NCBI RefSeq assembly: GCF_030816915.1
Contig: NZ_JAUSYN010000002.1
Location: 744,001-808,000 of the forward strand
DNA: 64,000 nt
Direction: 5' to 3'
DNA from: Streptomyces sp. B3I8
GTDB taxonomy: Bacteria > Actinomycetota > Actinomycetes > Streptomycetales > Streptomycetaceae
Part shown: in pieces, positions 16,770-25,171 of the stretch
Layout of the letters: every line of letters begins with the position of its first letter
Position numbering within the stretch: position 1 is the stretch's first letter
The notes under the pieces: model-generated
Databases searched by the model: none
Seen by the model: only the letters and a program-made list of their open reading frames with translations
Told to the model about the DNA's origin: nothing
Position numbers and translations under genes: made by a program

Positions 16770-18130
16770 GCGGCGGTACGGAGACGTGGTGGCTGCCGCG
16801 CGCCGTGGTGGCGCTGCGCGTACGCATCTTCGAGAAGGTGAACGGCGACCGTGCGGTGACGCTGCCCAACGCCACGCACGGCCCTGAGGTGTTCGAGCGG
16901 GTCTACGCCCACCCGGCGGCGAACGGGCGCAGCGAGGGGGCGGGGCTCTCCGACCTGTTCTGGTACTGGCTGGCGCCGGGGCCCGAGGTGCACCAGGAGC
17001 ACCTGGAGCCCGGCGAGCGCTACGAGGACGTGGCCGCGACGACGCGGCGCATCGTCGCCGGAAGCTCCGAGGAGCTCACCGCGGCGGCCGCCCGCGCGGT
17101 CGCCGGCGTGCTGGACACGCTGCCGGACGACCGCGTCGGTCTCGTCCGGCTGCGGGACCTGGTGATGCCCGCGTGGGCGGAGTTCGCCTACGAGCTGGTC
17201 TTCCGGGAGCCGTGCCCACCGCGTGCCCGGGAGTTGATCGTCGCGCACGCCGACGACGTGGTCACCGCCCTGAAGTGCACCGGTCTGCGCCACCCGCGGC
17301 GCCGGGCCCGGCTGACGGAGTACCTGCGGGAGCGGGTCGCGGCCGGTGACGTGCCGTACCGCCTCCCGGCCTCCCTGTCGCCGGCGGAGCAGGTGCACTA
17401 TCTGCAGGGCACCTTCTTCAACACGGCGGTCGTGCAGCTCTCCGAGGCGACCGCGCACGTCCTGCTCGCCCTCGCCCACCACCCCCGGGTACAGGGGCGC
17501 CTGGCGGCGGCCCCCGAGGACGACCGGTACCTGACGCACGTCCTCGACGAGACGATGCGCCGGTACCCGCTGTTCGGCATCGCCCACCGCGTCACCACCG
17601 GTGAGATCCCCCTCGACGACGAGACGGTACTGCCGGCCGACACCGTGGTGTGCTTCAGCTACCCCGACTACCACGCCACCGGATACGACCGGCCCGACGT
17701 GTTCGACCCGGACCGCTGGACGGCTCTGGCCGCCAGGGACGCGCACCACATCCCGTACGGCGTGGCGAGGAACCGGCCCTGTCCGGCCTGGCGGCTCTCA
17801 CCGCTCGTGCTGCGCGCGGCGGTCCGCGAGGTGCTCGGCCGGTTCCGGCTCGACTCCACGGCCTCGCACACCCGTTCCATTCCGCACCGGGCGCCCTGCC
17901 TGCTGATCCCGCACGGTCTGCCCCCCGCGTCCCGCCGGGTGCGCGCGCTGCGGACCTTCGTCCGGCTGCGGGACGGTGTGGAGGACGTCACCCGGGGCGT
18001 ACGGCAGTTGGTGCTCGGCACGGTCATGGTGCTGCACGCCCGCCGACTGCGCCCGGCCGGCCGGTACTTCGACGAGCGGCGGACCGGCGGCTGCCCGGTC
18101 GTCCACGCCGCGGAAGGAGGCAGGGGATGA
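16766..18130 (+). CDS. Atypical cytochrome P450
   Basis: A 454-residue P450-like protein. The K-helix ExxR is present (Glu262-x-x-Arg265) and the heme-ligand cysteine is Cys339 in PYGVARNRPCPAW. That loop is not canonical: it has one extra residue and lacks the usual glycines. The I-helix reads FFNTAVVQLSEATAH and lacks the acid-alcohol pair (normally AGxxTT-like) used for oxygen activation. About 70 residues extend beyond the normal C-terminus. These features suggest chemistry other than simple hydroxylation, or use of peroxide or a substrate group for proton delivery. No ferredoxin gene is adjacent. It overlaps the oxidase gene by ATGA and a 19-codon ORF at its end. Confidence 0.75.
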   Translation: MSGGTETWWLPRAVVALRVRIFEKVNGDRAVTLPNATHGPEVFERVYAHPAANGRSEGAGLSDLFWYWLAPGPEVHQEHLEPGERYEDVAATTRRIVAGSSEELTAAAARAVAGVLDTLPDDRVGLVRLRDLVMPAWAEFAYELVFREPCPPRARELIVAHADDVVTALKCTGLRHPRRRARLTEYLRERVAAGDVPYRLPASLSPAEQVHYLQGTFFNTAVVQLSEATAHVLLALAHHPRVQGRLAAAPEDDRYLTHVLDETMRRYPLFGIAHRVTTGEIPLDDETVLPADTVVCFSYPDYHATGYDRPDVFDPDRWTALAARDAHHIPYGVARNRPCPAWRLSPLVLRAAVREVLGRFRLDSTASHTRSIPHRAPCLLIPHGLPPASRRVRALRTFVRLRDGVEDVTRGVRQLVLGTVMVLHARRLRPAGRYFDERRTGGCPVVHAAEGGRG

Positions 18131-18186
18131 CACCCGCGGAGCCCGGGCCCGTGTCCGTTCCGACCGCTCGAGGAGTGGAGACGTGA
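18127..18186 (+). CDS. 19-codon ORF bridging P450 and MFS genes
   Basis: The ATG at 18127 overlaps the P450 stop (ATGA) and has the best Shine-Dalgarno in the operon, a GGAAGGAGG stretch within 18111-18119. The 19-residue product, MTPAEPGPVSVPTARGVET, ends in a TGA that overlaps the GTG of the transporter gene (GTGA). It could be a genuine micro-protein or a translational coupling device that reloads ribosomes onto the transporter message. No homology is recognised. Confidence 0.4.
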   Translation: MTPAEPGPVSVPTARGVET

Positions 18187-19787
18187 CGATTCCCGCGCGG
18201 CCGGCCGCGCTGATCCCCCGGCCCCTGATGTTCTGGACCGGCGTCGCCCTCACGTGCGCCGGCGTGGGCCAGCACGTGTGGATGTTCGTCGACTCCGCGT
18301 CCATGGACTACCACATGGCCATGATGGGGACGTCATGGACGATGTGGGCCGCCATGGCCGCCATCGTCGCGGGCGTGCTGGTCTCCGGGTTCTCGGTGGT
18401 GCAGCCTCCCGGGACGGGTCCCTCGGCGGCCCCCGCGCCGGCCGCGACGTCCCGGAGGGACCGGCACCGCCTCATCGGCGTGCTGAGCTTCGCGCTGATG
18501 GTGGACCAGATGAAACCCGCCACCCTGGCCTTCATCCAGCCCGGCATGCGCGCCGAGTTCCACCTGGGCGCCTCCGGGATCGCGTGGCTGCCCACGGTGG
18601 CGCTCAGCGGGACGGTACTGGGCTCGCTCCTCGGGGGCCGCGCCGCGGACCGCGTCGGGCGCCGGGCCACGATCCTCATCGCGTCCCTGCTGTTCCTCGG
18701 CACGACGGTGTGCGGCGCCATGCCGACCTTCGCCGGCGTCCTCGTGATGTGCGCGCTGATGGGGATGGCGGCCGGCGGCATGCTGCCCGTCGTCTACGCG
18801 CTGATGACCGAGAGCCTGCCGCCCGGCCGGCGCGCCGCCATCATGGTGCTCCAGGCCGGACTCACCACCACCGGCGGCTACATGACCGCCGCCGGTCTTG
18901 CCGCGGTGCTCATCCCGCTCACCGGGTGGCGCATCGCCTGGTTCGCCCAGCTCCCGTTGGTCCTCGTCCTGATCGGGCTGAACCGGTGGATACCGGAGTC
19001 GGCCGCCTTCGCCGCCCAGCGTGCGCGGACCCGACGCGTGCCCGCCTCCACCCTGTTCAAGCGCCCCCACCGGGTGAAGACTCTGGTCGTCGGCGGCTAC
19101 GCGCTGGCGTGGGGCCTCGTCTACTGGGGCTTCATCACCTTCCTGCCCAGCCAGTTGGAGTCCTCGCACCCCCACGGCATGTCCGCCGCCACCCTGCTGT
19201 TCATCTCGTCGCTGTTGTCGATCCCCACCTGTGTGGTGGCCGCGTGGCTGTACATGCGCTGGTCGGCGAAGGGCACCATGGTCGTCTACGCGGCGCTCAC
19301 CGTCACCGCCCTGCTCCTGCTGGCCCTCGTCGGGATGAACGGCGGCCGGCCCGTCCTGCTGACGGCCGTGATGCTGCTGTTCGCCGGAACCGCCGGGGTC
19401 ATCGCGCTCATCGGCCCCTACACGGCCGAGATCTACCCCCTGGCCATCCGGGGGACGGCGGGCGGCTGGGCCGCGGCGGTCGGGAAGTCCGGCGGGGCCT
19501 TCGGTCCCCCTCTGGTCGCGCTGATCCTCTCCGCGCCGGGAGGCATGCGCACCGCCGCGGTCCTCGTCGCGCTCCCCGTGGCTCTGGCGGGGATCGCCGT
19601 CGCCCTCCGCGGCAGCGACCCCCGGTCCGCCGCCGCCGGCCCCGGGGACACCACCGTCCGGCTGGACGCCGAACTCGACGCCCTCGTGCACGGCGCGGGC
19701 GTCCCCGCCACCAAGGCGCCCGCGCCGGCATCGCGCACACCGGAGAAGGAGGACGCGCCGGGAGGCGACCCGGATCCGGCCCGCTGA
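18183..19787 (+). CDS. MFS transporter, aromatic-acid/sugar-porter-like
   Basis: A 534-residue major facilitator. Two extra hydrophobic segments (about 14-35 and 50-70) and a proline/alanine linker precede the standard 12-helix body that starts near residue 95. MFS motif A (GGRAADRVGRR) follows the second core helix, and EIYPLAIRGTAGG marks helix 10-11. Overall it resembles aromatic-acid:H+ symporters and sugar porters. In this operon it probably exports the product or imports a precursor. The GTG start is preceded by GGAGTGGAG. The two-helix N-terminal addition is unusual for the family. It is the last gene of the plus-strand arm and converges on the ligase gene. Confidence 0.85.
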   Translation: MTIPARPAALIPRPLMFWTGVALTCAGVGQHVWMFVDSASMDYHMAMMGTSWTMWAAMAAIVAGVLVSGFSVVQPPGTGPSAAPAPAATSRRDRHRLIGVLSFALMVDQMKPATLAFIQPGMRAEFHLGASGIAWLPTVALSGTVLGSLLGGRAADRVGRRATILIASLLFLGTTVCGAMPTFAGVLVMCALMGMAAGGMLPVVYALMTESLPPGRRAAIMVLQAGLTTTGGYMTAAGLAAVLIPLTGWRIAWFAQLPLVLVLIGLNRWIPESAAFAAQRARTRRVPASTLFKRPHRVKTLVVGGYALAWGLVYWGFITFLPSQLESSHPHGMSAATLLFISSLLSIPTCVVAAWLYMRWSAKGTMVVYAALTVTALLLLALVGMNGGRPVLLTAVMLLFAGTAGVIALIGPYTAEIYPLAIRGTAGGWAAAVGKSGGAFGPPLVALILSAPGGMRTAAVLVALPVALAGIAVALRGSDPRSAAAGPGDTTVRLDAELDALVHGAGVPATKAPAPASRTPEKEDAPGGDPDPAR

Positions 19788-19857
19788 CTCCTCGGCGATC
19801 CGGCCCGTAGGCCCGGCCCCGTCGATGCGGCCCGTTGGCGCTCGACGGTCCGGCCCG

Positions 19858-21306
19858 CTAACTCCCCACCGCGAGGCGGCGCTTGTCGGGCTTCCCGGCG
19901 GCGGTGAGCGGTACCTCGTCGAGGAGGGTGAGCCGGGTCGGCGCGCAGGCCCCGCCCAGCTCGGCCGTCACCCACGCGCGCAGCTCGCCGAGGTCCGGGA
20001 GGCGGCCGGCGGCGGGCACCACGAAGGCGTGGACGGCCTCGCCGGTGCTGTCGTCGGGCACGGCGACCACGTACGCCTCGGCCACCGAGCGATGGGCGGC
20101 GAGCCGCCGCTCGACGGGCCCGGCGTAGTACACGTTGGCGTTGACGATGACCACGTCGCGGACGCGCCCCGTGAGCCACAGTCGTCCCGACGCGTCGAGA
20201 CGGCCGAGGTCGCGGGTGCGCACCCACCCGTCGGTGAACACCTCCGCGCTGAGGTCCGGTTCCCGCCAGTAGCCGGAGCCCTGGGCCGGGGTGCGGACGA
20301 ACAGCTCGCCGTCGGTGCCGGGCGGGACCGGGCGGCCGGAGCGGTCGCGGATCTCCAGATCGACGGGCGGCAGGCCGAGGGAGCCCGCCGGCTCGTCCGG
20401 GGTGGCCATGGAGATCATGCCGGTCTCGGTCTGTCCGTAGCCATGGAAGACGACCGGGCCGAGCACCTCGGCGGCCTCCCGCAGCCGCCCCGGCTCCAGC
20501 GGTGAACCCGACACCATCAGCGCCCGCAGGCTGCCGAGGTCCACGGGCGAGGCGCGCTGCGACGCCACGAGTTTCGTCAGCCGGGCGACCGTGATGACGC
20601 TCGCGGTCGCCCGGTACCGCACCAGGGCGTCGGGGAGGACCGGCGGGTCGGCGGTGACGAGGGTGCCGCCGGCGGCGAGCGCCAGCAGCCCGTACTCCAT
20701 CATCACCTGGCTGGCCAGGGTGCCGAACACCAGGAACCGGTCCAGGCGCCCGGCGAGTTCGCGCACGGCGGGCGGCCAGGCCTCCGGGCGGTGGGCCCAG
20801 CCCGCGGTCATCGCCGCGTAGGTCTGGACGCACGCCTTGGGGAGGCCGGTGCTGCCGCTGGTGTGCAGGAGCCGGGCGACGTCCCCGGGCCGTGCCCGCA
20901 CCCGCGGCCGCTCGCCGCCGTCGGGCGCCGACAGCAGGTCGTCGAGCGCGAGGACGAGCCCGGCCCCGTGGGCGGCGGAGTCGTCGAAGCGGTCGGTGAC
21001 CCGCACGGCGACGTCCCGCAGCAGATGCTCCCGCTGCGGTCCCGTGAGACCGGGGCGCACGCCGACCACACGGGCCCCGACGACATGGGCGGCGATGATC
21101 GCGGCGAACGCCCCGGGCCCGACCCCCAGCAGCATGGCGACGCCGTCCCCGGGTCCGACCCCGTGTTTGCCCAGGCCGCGCACCGCGCGCCGCACCATGC
21201 CGAGGAGCCGGGCCCCCGAGACCTCCTCGCCGCCGTGCTCGAACACCGTGCGTCCGCCCGCCGCGTCGAGGAGGTCCAGCACGGGGCCGGGGAACTGCTC
21301 AGCCAA
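19858..21306 (-). CDS. ANL-superfamily acyl/aryl-AMP ligase
   Basis: A 482-residue adenylating enzyme. Motif A3 is LLHTSGSTGLPK near residue 150, A5 is YGQTETG near 285, A7 is TRDLGRLDASGRLWLTGR near 385, and the C-terminal A10 lysine is in PLTAAGKPDKRR. It activates a carboxylate as acyl-AMP and usually forms a CoA thioester. A hydroxycinnamate from the cluster's ammonia-lyase would be a natural substrate. Some homologues instead act as ATP-dependent diazotases, an alternative worth noting beside a possible N-oxygenase. The TTG start at 21306 follows GGGAG and overlaps the preceding flavoprotein stop by 8 nt. It is the second gene of the minus-strand arm. Confidence 0.8.
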   Translation of the reverse strand: MAEQFPGPVLDLLDAAGGRTVFEHGGEEVSGARLLGMVRRAVRGLGKHGVGPGDGVAMLLGVGPGAFAAIIAAHVVGARVVGVRPGLTGPQREHLLRDVAVRVTDRFDDSAAHGAGLVLALDDLLSAPDGGERPRVRARPGDVARLLHTSGSTGLPKACVQTYAAMTAGWAHRPEAWPPAVRELAGRLDRFLVFGTLASQVMMEYGLLALAAGGTLVTADPPVLPDALVRYRATASVITVARLTKLVASQRASPVDLGSLRALMVSGSPLEPGRLREAAEVLGPVVFHGYGQTETGMISMATPDEPAGSLGLPPVDLEIRDRSGRPVPPGTDGELFVRTPAQGSGYWREPDLSAEVFTDGWVRTRDLGRLDASGRLWLTGRVRDVVIVNANVYYAGPVERRLAAHRSVAEAYVVAVPDDSTGEAVHAFVVPAAGRLPDLGELRAWVTAELGGACAPTRLTLLDEVPLTAAGKPDKRRLAVGS

Positions 21307-22862
21307 GGCTCTCCCTCACAAAGGCGATGAGCGGCTGCCGGTGGACGGCCGGCAGGTTCCACTCGTTCTCCAGGTTCTCCGCCAGGTGGTGGGTCCCCGC
21401 GAGCACGCCGTCCCGGTAGTGCCGGACGACGGGGTGGAGATACGTGGAGTCCATGGCGTGCTCGACGTCGTTCTCCAGGACGCGCGGGACGCCCACGTCG
21501 AAGGGGGTCGGCCTGGTCGTGGTCGAGCCCGTACTCCAGGTCGACGACGAACCGGTGCGCGGCGGTCCCGAGGGACCCGTCGACGACGTAGTCGAGCGGA
21601 ACCTCTTCCTGGTACACGGCCCGGTCGCCGTCCACGCCCCCTACGCCGTCCACACCGACCACGTCACCGAGGAACGCGAACTGCTGCCACAGGTCCGAGG
21701 AACGGTTGACCCGGGCGATGACGGCGTCGGCGATCGCCTCCGGTGTCGCCTCCAACTCCCGCGCCGGCCAGGGGGTGTCGAGGTGGCGGGCGCCCAGGAT
21801 GCGGTGCAGGGCGCGGGTCGCGTAGCGGAAGCCGTGGATGAAGCCGTTGGTCGACTTCTTGAAGTCCCGCTGCTGCATCAGCGTGCCGGTGAAGTAGAGG
21901 TCCGGCACGTTGACGGATTCGAAGGACGAGGTCTGCTCCGGGAAGCGGTCCTTGATGACGAGGGCGGGGCGGCAGTCCTCGTCGAAGACGGAGGCGTCGA
22001 AGCGGAAGCCGGTGCACGCGATGATCCGGTCGTAGTACAGCTCGCGCAGCGGTTCCGAGGTCCGGGCGTAGCGGAGCATCACCCGGAAGCCGCCGCCGTC
22101 GGCCTTCTCGATGCTCTCCACGGTGCCGTCGAGCACCGCGTTCTGGGACTTGAGCTGGTAGGTGTCCAGGAAGTTGTTGTTCACCGCGCGCAGATGGCCG
22201 AGGTAGTGGGTCTTCCACGCGAGCTTGACCGAGTGCGGTCCGGCCAGATGGATGACCGCGGCCTTCTCGATGAGGCCGTCCGCGGTCTCGAACGCGGAGT
22301 TCCCCTTGCCGATGACGAGCACTCGCTGGTTGGTGAAGGAGGCGGGATCCGGGTCGAAGGTGTCGTACCGCTCGGCGAGTTCGAAGCCCGGGATGTCCGG
22401 CTCGTAGAGCCGGGAGATGCCGGTGGCCATGACGAGGCGTCTGGCCCGCCAGGTCCGTCCGCCGCCGTCGTGCACGGTGAAGACGCCGTCCGTGCGGGAG
22501 ACCCGGACCACCTCCGTCCCGTACTCGACGCGTACGCCGGTACGTGCGGCGAAGTCGGTCAAATAGCGCACGAAGTCGTCCGCCGGCGGGAAGTAGCGCT
22601 CGGTGTACCGGGTGAACAGCAGCTCCGGGTCGTCGCTGAGCAGCGAGTTCCAGTCCATGCGCAGCTTGAGCTCCGGGTCCGTGAAGCCCGTGTTCACCTT
22701 GTTGGTCGATATCAGTTGCCGATGGCGGGGGTACCGGGTGAAGAACGTCCCCGGCCCGCTCCCCCGCTCCAGGACGACGTAGTCGCGCCCGTCGCGTTCC
22801 AGCAGTGAGGCGAGTTGAAGTCCGGCCGGTCCGGCCCCGACGATGAGATAGTCGCGCACCAT
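21299..22862 (-). pseudogene. FOXRED2-like FAD monooxygenase with single-base frameshift
   Basis: This is a paralogue of the enzyme at 14065-15702. The ATG at 22862 opens a frame with GAGPAG, the PGTFFTRYPRHR and MDWNSLLSDDPEL blocks and GKGNSAFETAD. It stays in frame as far as LEYGLDHDQADP. There one extra base in a run of five (plus-strand G's at 21503-21507) shifts it. Removing one base restores DPFDVGVPRVLE and the conserved tail YLHPVVRHYRDG...HHLAENLENEWN to the stop at 21299, giving about 520 residues. The lesion could be a sequencing error or a real, perhaps phase-variable, homopolymer change. An insert VGVDGVGGVDGD is not in the paralogue. Transcription is probably leaderless. Confidence 0.78.
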
Positions 22863-22900
22863 GGGCCGGACGCTAGCGAGGCGAAATCAGAGGCCTTTGA
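22863..22900 (-). promoter_or_regulatory. Leaderless promoter with cluster operator
   Basis: On the minus strand TAGCGT (complement at 22870-22875) is 7 nt from the ATG at 22862. A 14-bp imperfect palindrome at 22887-22900 (plus strand TCAGAGGCCTTTGA) ends 11 bp upstream of the -10 box. Spacing and sequence, including the flanking GAATCTCA and CTAGC...TCCGG blocks, match 14003-14064. It drives the flavoprotein-ligase arm of the cluster. Confidence 0.68.
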
Positions 22901-23412
22901 GATTCGGCGGCGTCCCGGGGCGCGCCCGGAGCGCCCCGGCGGCCGCTCGCCCGGTTTCGGCACCCGACTTCGGGCCCCGGGCCCCGATCCTCGCTCCCCC
23001 GGGCCGGCGGTCCGCCGCCTGCCCGCCGCCTGCCCGCCGTACCCGCGGGGTTCCGGGCGCTCCGGTTGCACACGCTCCTCGGCGTCTGCGAGCCTTCACG
23101 GTGGAGGGCTGTGAGAACGGCCACCACTGTGCGCGGGAGAGCGGGCGGTCCGGAACGACCTGCGGCACCGGCGAGCGGCGGCGCGGCGACGACGCCGCGA
23201 CGACACCGTGCACGGGCTGCCGGAGGCCGTGACGATGCCCGTGTCGGCGTGAGGCGGCTCCGCAAGCCGTCGCAGTCGTGCGCCGTCGTGCGCCGTCGTG
23301 CGGCGTCGTGCGAGTCCACATGGTTTCGCGCACGTGTGCGTGACCGCGGGCCGTCTGCCATGGAATGCTCCAGGCGGGGTAGCTGGACTTGCGTTTCGGA
23401 CCGAGGAGAGAC
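22901..23412. other. Intergenic region with decamer repeats
   Basis: There is no supported gene in this 512-bp stretch between the cluster promoter and the SpoIIE-type phosphatase. Positions 23271-23314 hold about 4.4 copies of a 10-bp tandem repeat with consensus CGCCGTCGTG. The last part should contain the phosphatase promoter. Confidence 0.55.
23271..23314. repeat. 10-bp tandem repeat, 4.4 copies
   Basis: The successive units are CGCAGTCGTG, CGCCGTCGTG twice, CGGCGTCGTG and a partial CGAG. They lie about 100 nt upstream of the phosphatase start. The function is unknown; replication slippage is the simplest origin. Confidence 0.75.
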
Positions 23413-25146
23413 ATGAACGACACCGCCGCTGCCGGCTCGGGGAACCCTCCCGGGCAACGGGCACGGCTCGGTGCGCCTCTCGACGCGACGCTGGAGGGGG
23501 TGGGCACGGCTGCCCTCGTCCTCGATCAGGCAGGCCTCGTCGTCGCGGCCAACGAGCCGGCTCTCAGGACGCTGGACCGGCGGCTGGAGGAGCTCGTCGG
23601 GAAGGACTTCCACGACCTGCTGCACCGTGACGAGCACGGCAACGCCGTACCCCGCCTCCGCTGCCGGCTGAGGAACGCGGTCCTCGGCAAGGACACCCGG
23701 CACGGCGACGCCGAGTGGTTCGCCCGGGGGGACGGCACCCTGTTCCAGTCGTGCTGGCTGGTCACGCCCTACACGTCGGCCCCGGAGACGGCCGGCGCCC
23801 TCGTACTGCTGTACGAGCCGCCGCAGCCGGGCGAATCCCTCCCCGGCGAGGACGTCCACTCCACACGACTGACCGAACTCGACCGGCTGGCCCTGCTCGC
23901 GGAGACGACCACGCAGCTCACCTCGACCCTGGACGTGGACGAGGCGCTGCACCGGCTGGCGGCCCTCACCATCCCCCGGCTGGCGGACTGGGCGGTCTTC
24001 GACCTGCTCACCGAACGCGACGAGGTGCGACGGGCCCTGGTCGTGGAGCACAAGGACGGGGTCCTCGTCGAACGGGACGACCTGCAGGGCCCCATGCCTC
24101 CCGTGCCGGAGGAGTCCCCGATGCCGCTGTCGCGTGCGCTGCGCGGCACCGCCTCCTCGCTGGCCGGCCCCTCCACCTACCAGGGCGCGCCCGATTCCGG
24201 CATCGCGGTCGAACAGCAGCGCCTGTTCACCGCGACGGGCATGCACTCCGCCGCCATCGCACCGATCCGGGGTCTGCGCGACGTGCTCGGCGCCCTCACC
24301 CTGGGCCGCGCGCGGCACCGTGAGCCCTTCACCCTCGCGGACCTGCCGTTGCTGGAAGATCTCACCCGCCGCACCGGCCTGGCCCTGGACAACGCGCGCC
24401 TGTACCAGCGTCAGCGCAAGGTCGCCGAGACCATGCAGCGCCATCTGCTGCCCCAGCTCCCCACCGTGCGCGGACTGGAGATGACCGCGCGGTACCTGCC
24501 GTCCCCGGATGCCTCGTCCGTGGGCGGCGACTGGTACGACGCCTTCACACTCGGCGACGGCACCCACGCACTGGCCATCGGCGACGTCGTCGGCCACGAC
24601 CTCGACGCCGCGGCCGGCATGGCGCAGGTCCGCAACATGCTGCGCGCCTTCGTCTGGTCCCGGCCGGCGGCCGCACCCAGCGCCGTCGTCACCCAGCTCG
24701 ACGAGGCCGTGATGCACATAGCCGAGGTCCCCATGGTGACCATGATCCTCGCCAGGCTCACCCGCGGTGACGACGCGCTGTGGCGCCTGCACTGGACGAA
24801 CGCCGGCCACCCGCCGCCCCTGCTCATCACCCACGACGGTCAGGCCGAGTACCTCGACGGCGCCCACGGCATGCTGCTCGGGACAGAGGTCGTCAGACCC
24901 CGCCCCGACTCCGTCACCGTCCTGCCGCCCCGGTCCACGCTGCTGTTCTACACCGACGGGCTGGTCGAATCACCCCATCACTCCATCGACCACGGGCTCA
25001 GCCGCCTGTACCGTCACGCGGCCTCCCTCGCCCACCGCAACCTGGACTCCTTCTGCGACGCCCTGCTGGAACGGGTACGCCCCGACGACAACGACGACGA
25101 CGTCGCCATGCTCGCGCTGCGCACCCCCTTCCACACGGCGGCATAG
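23413..25146 (+). CDS. PAS-GAF-SpoIIE protein phosphatase
   Basis: A 577-residue cytoplasmic PP2C-type phosphatase. A PAS-like domain (about 22-135) is followed by a GAF domain (about 165-330) and the SpoIIE/RsbU catalytic domain (about 345-572). Metal-binding motifs of the last are readable: GGDWYDAF, IGDVVGHDLDAA, NAGHPPPLL and FYTDGLVE. Such proteins dephosphorylate anti-sigma-factor antagonists in response to signals sensed by the PAS and GAF domains, releasing alternative sigma factors. There is no transmembrane region and no kinase or antagonist gene beside it. The ATG at 23413 follows GAGGAGAG. Confidence 0.88.
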   Translation: MNDTAAAGSGNPPGQRARLGAPLDATLEGVGTAALVLDQAGLVVAANEPALRTLDRRLEELVGKDFHDLLHRDEHGNAVPRLRCRLRNAVLGKDTRHGDAEWFARGDGTLFQSCWLVTPYTSAPETAGALVLLYEPPQPGESLPGEDVHSTRLTELDRLALLAETTTQLTSTLDVDEALHRLAALTIPRLADWAVFDLLTERDEVRRALVVEHKDGVLVERDDLQGPMPPVPEESPMPLSRALRGTASSLAGPSTYQGAPDSGIAVEQQRLFTATGMHSAAIAPIRGLRDVLGALTLGRARHREPFTLADLPLLEDLTRRTGLALDNARLYQRQRKVAETMQRHLLPQLPTVRGLEMTARYLPSPDASSVGGDWYDAFTLGDGTHALAIGDVVGHDLDAAAGMAQVRNMLRAFVWSRPAAAPSAVVTQLDEAVMHIAEVPMVTMILARLTRGDDALWRLHWTNAGHPPPLLITHDGQAEYLDGAHGMLLGTEVVRPRPDSVTVLPPRSTLLFYTDGLVESPHHSIDHGLSRLYRHAASLAHRNLDSFCDALLERVRPDDNDDDVAMLALRTPFHTAA

Positions 25147-25171
25147 CCTCGGCGACGACGTACCGCCCGAT

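Noticed and set aside
12488..22862. Complete nitrosuccinate (nitrous acid) pathway in the cluster
   Set aside because: The flavoproteins may be distant relatives of aspartate N-oxygenases, but no fumarase/aspartase-type nitrosuccinate lyase is present, so I do not claim this pathway.
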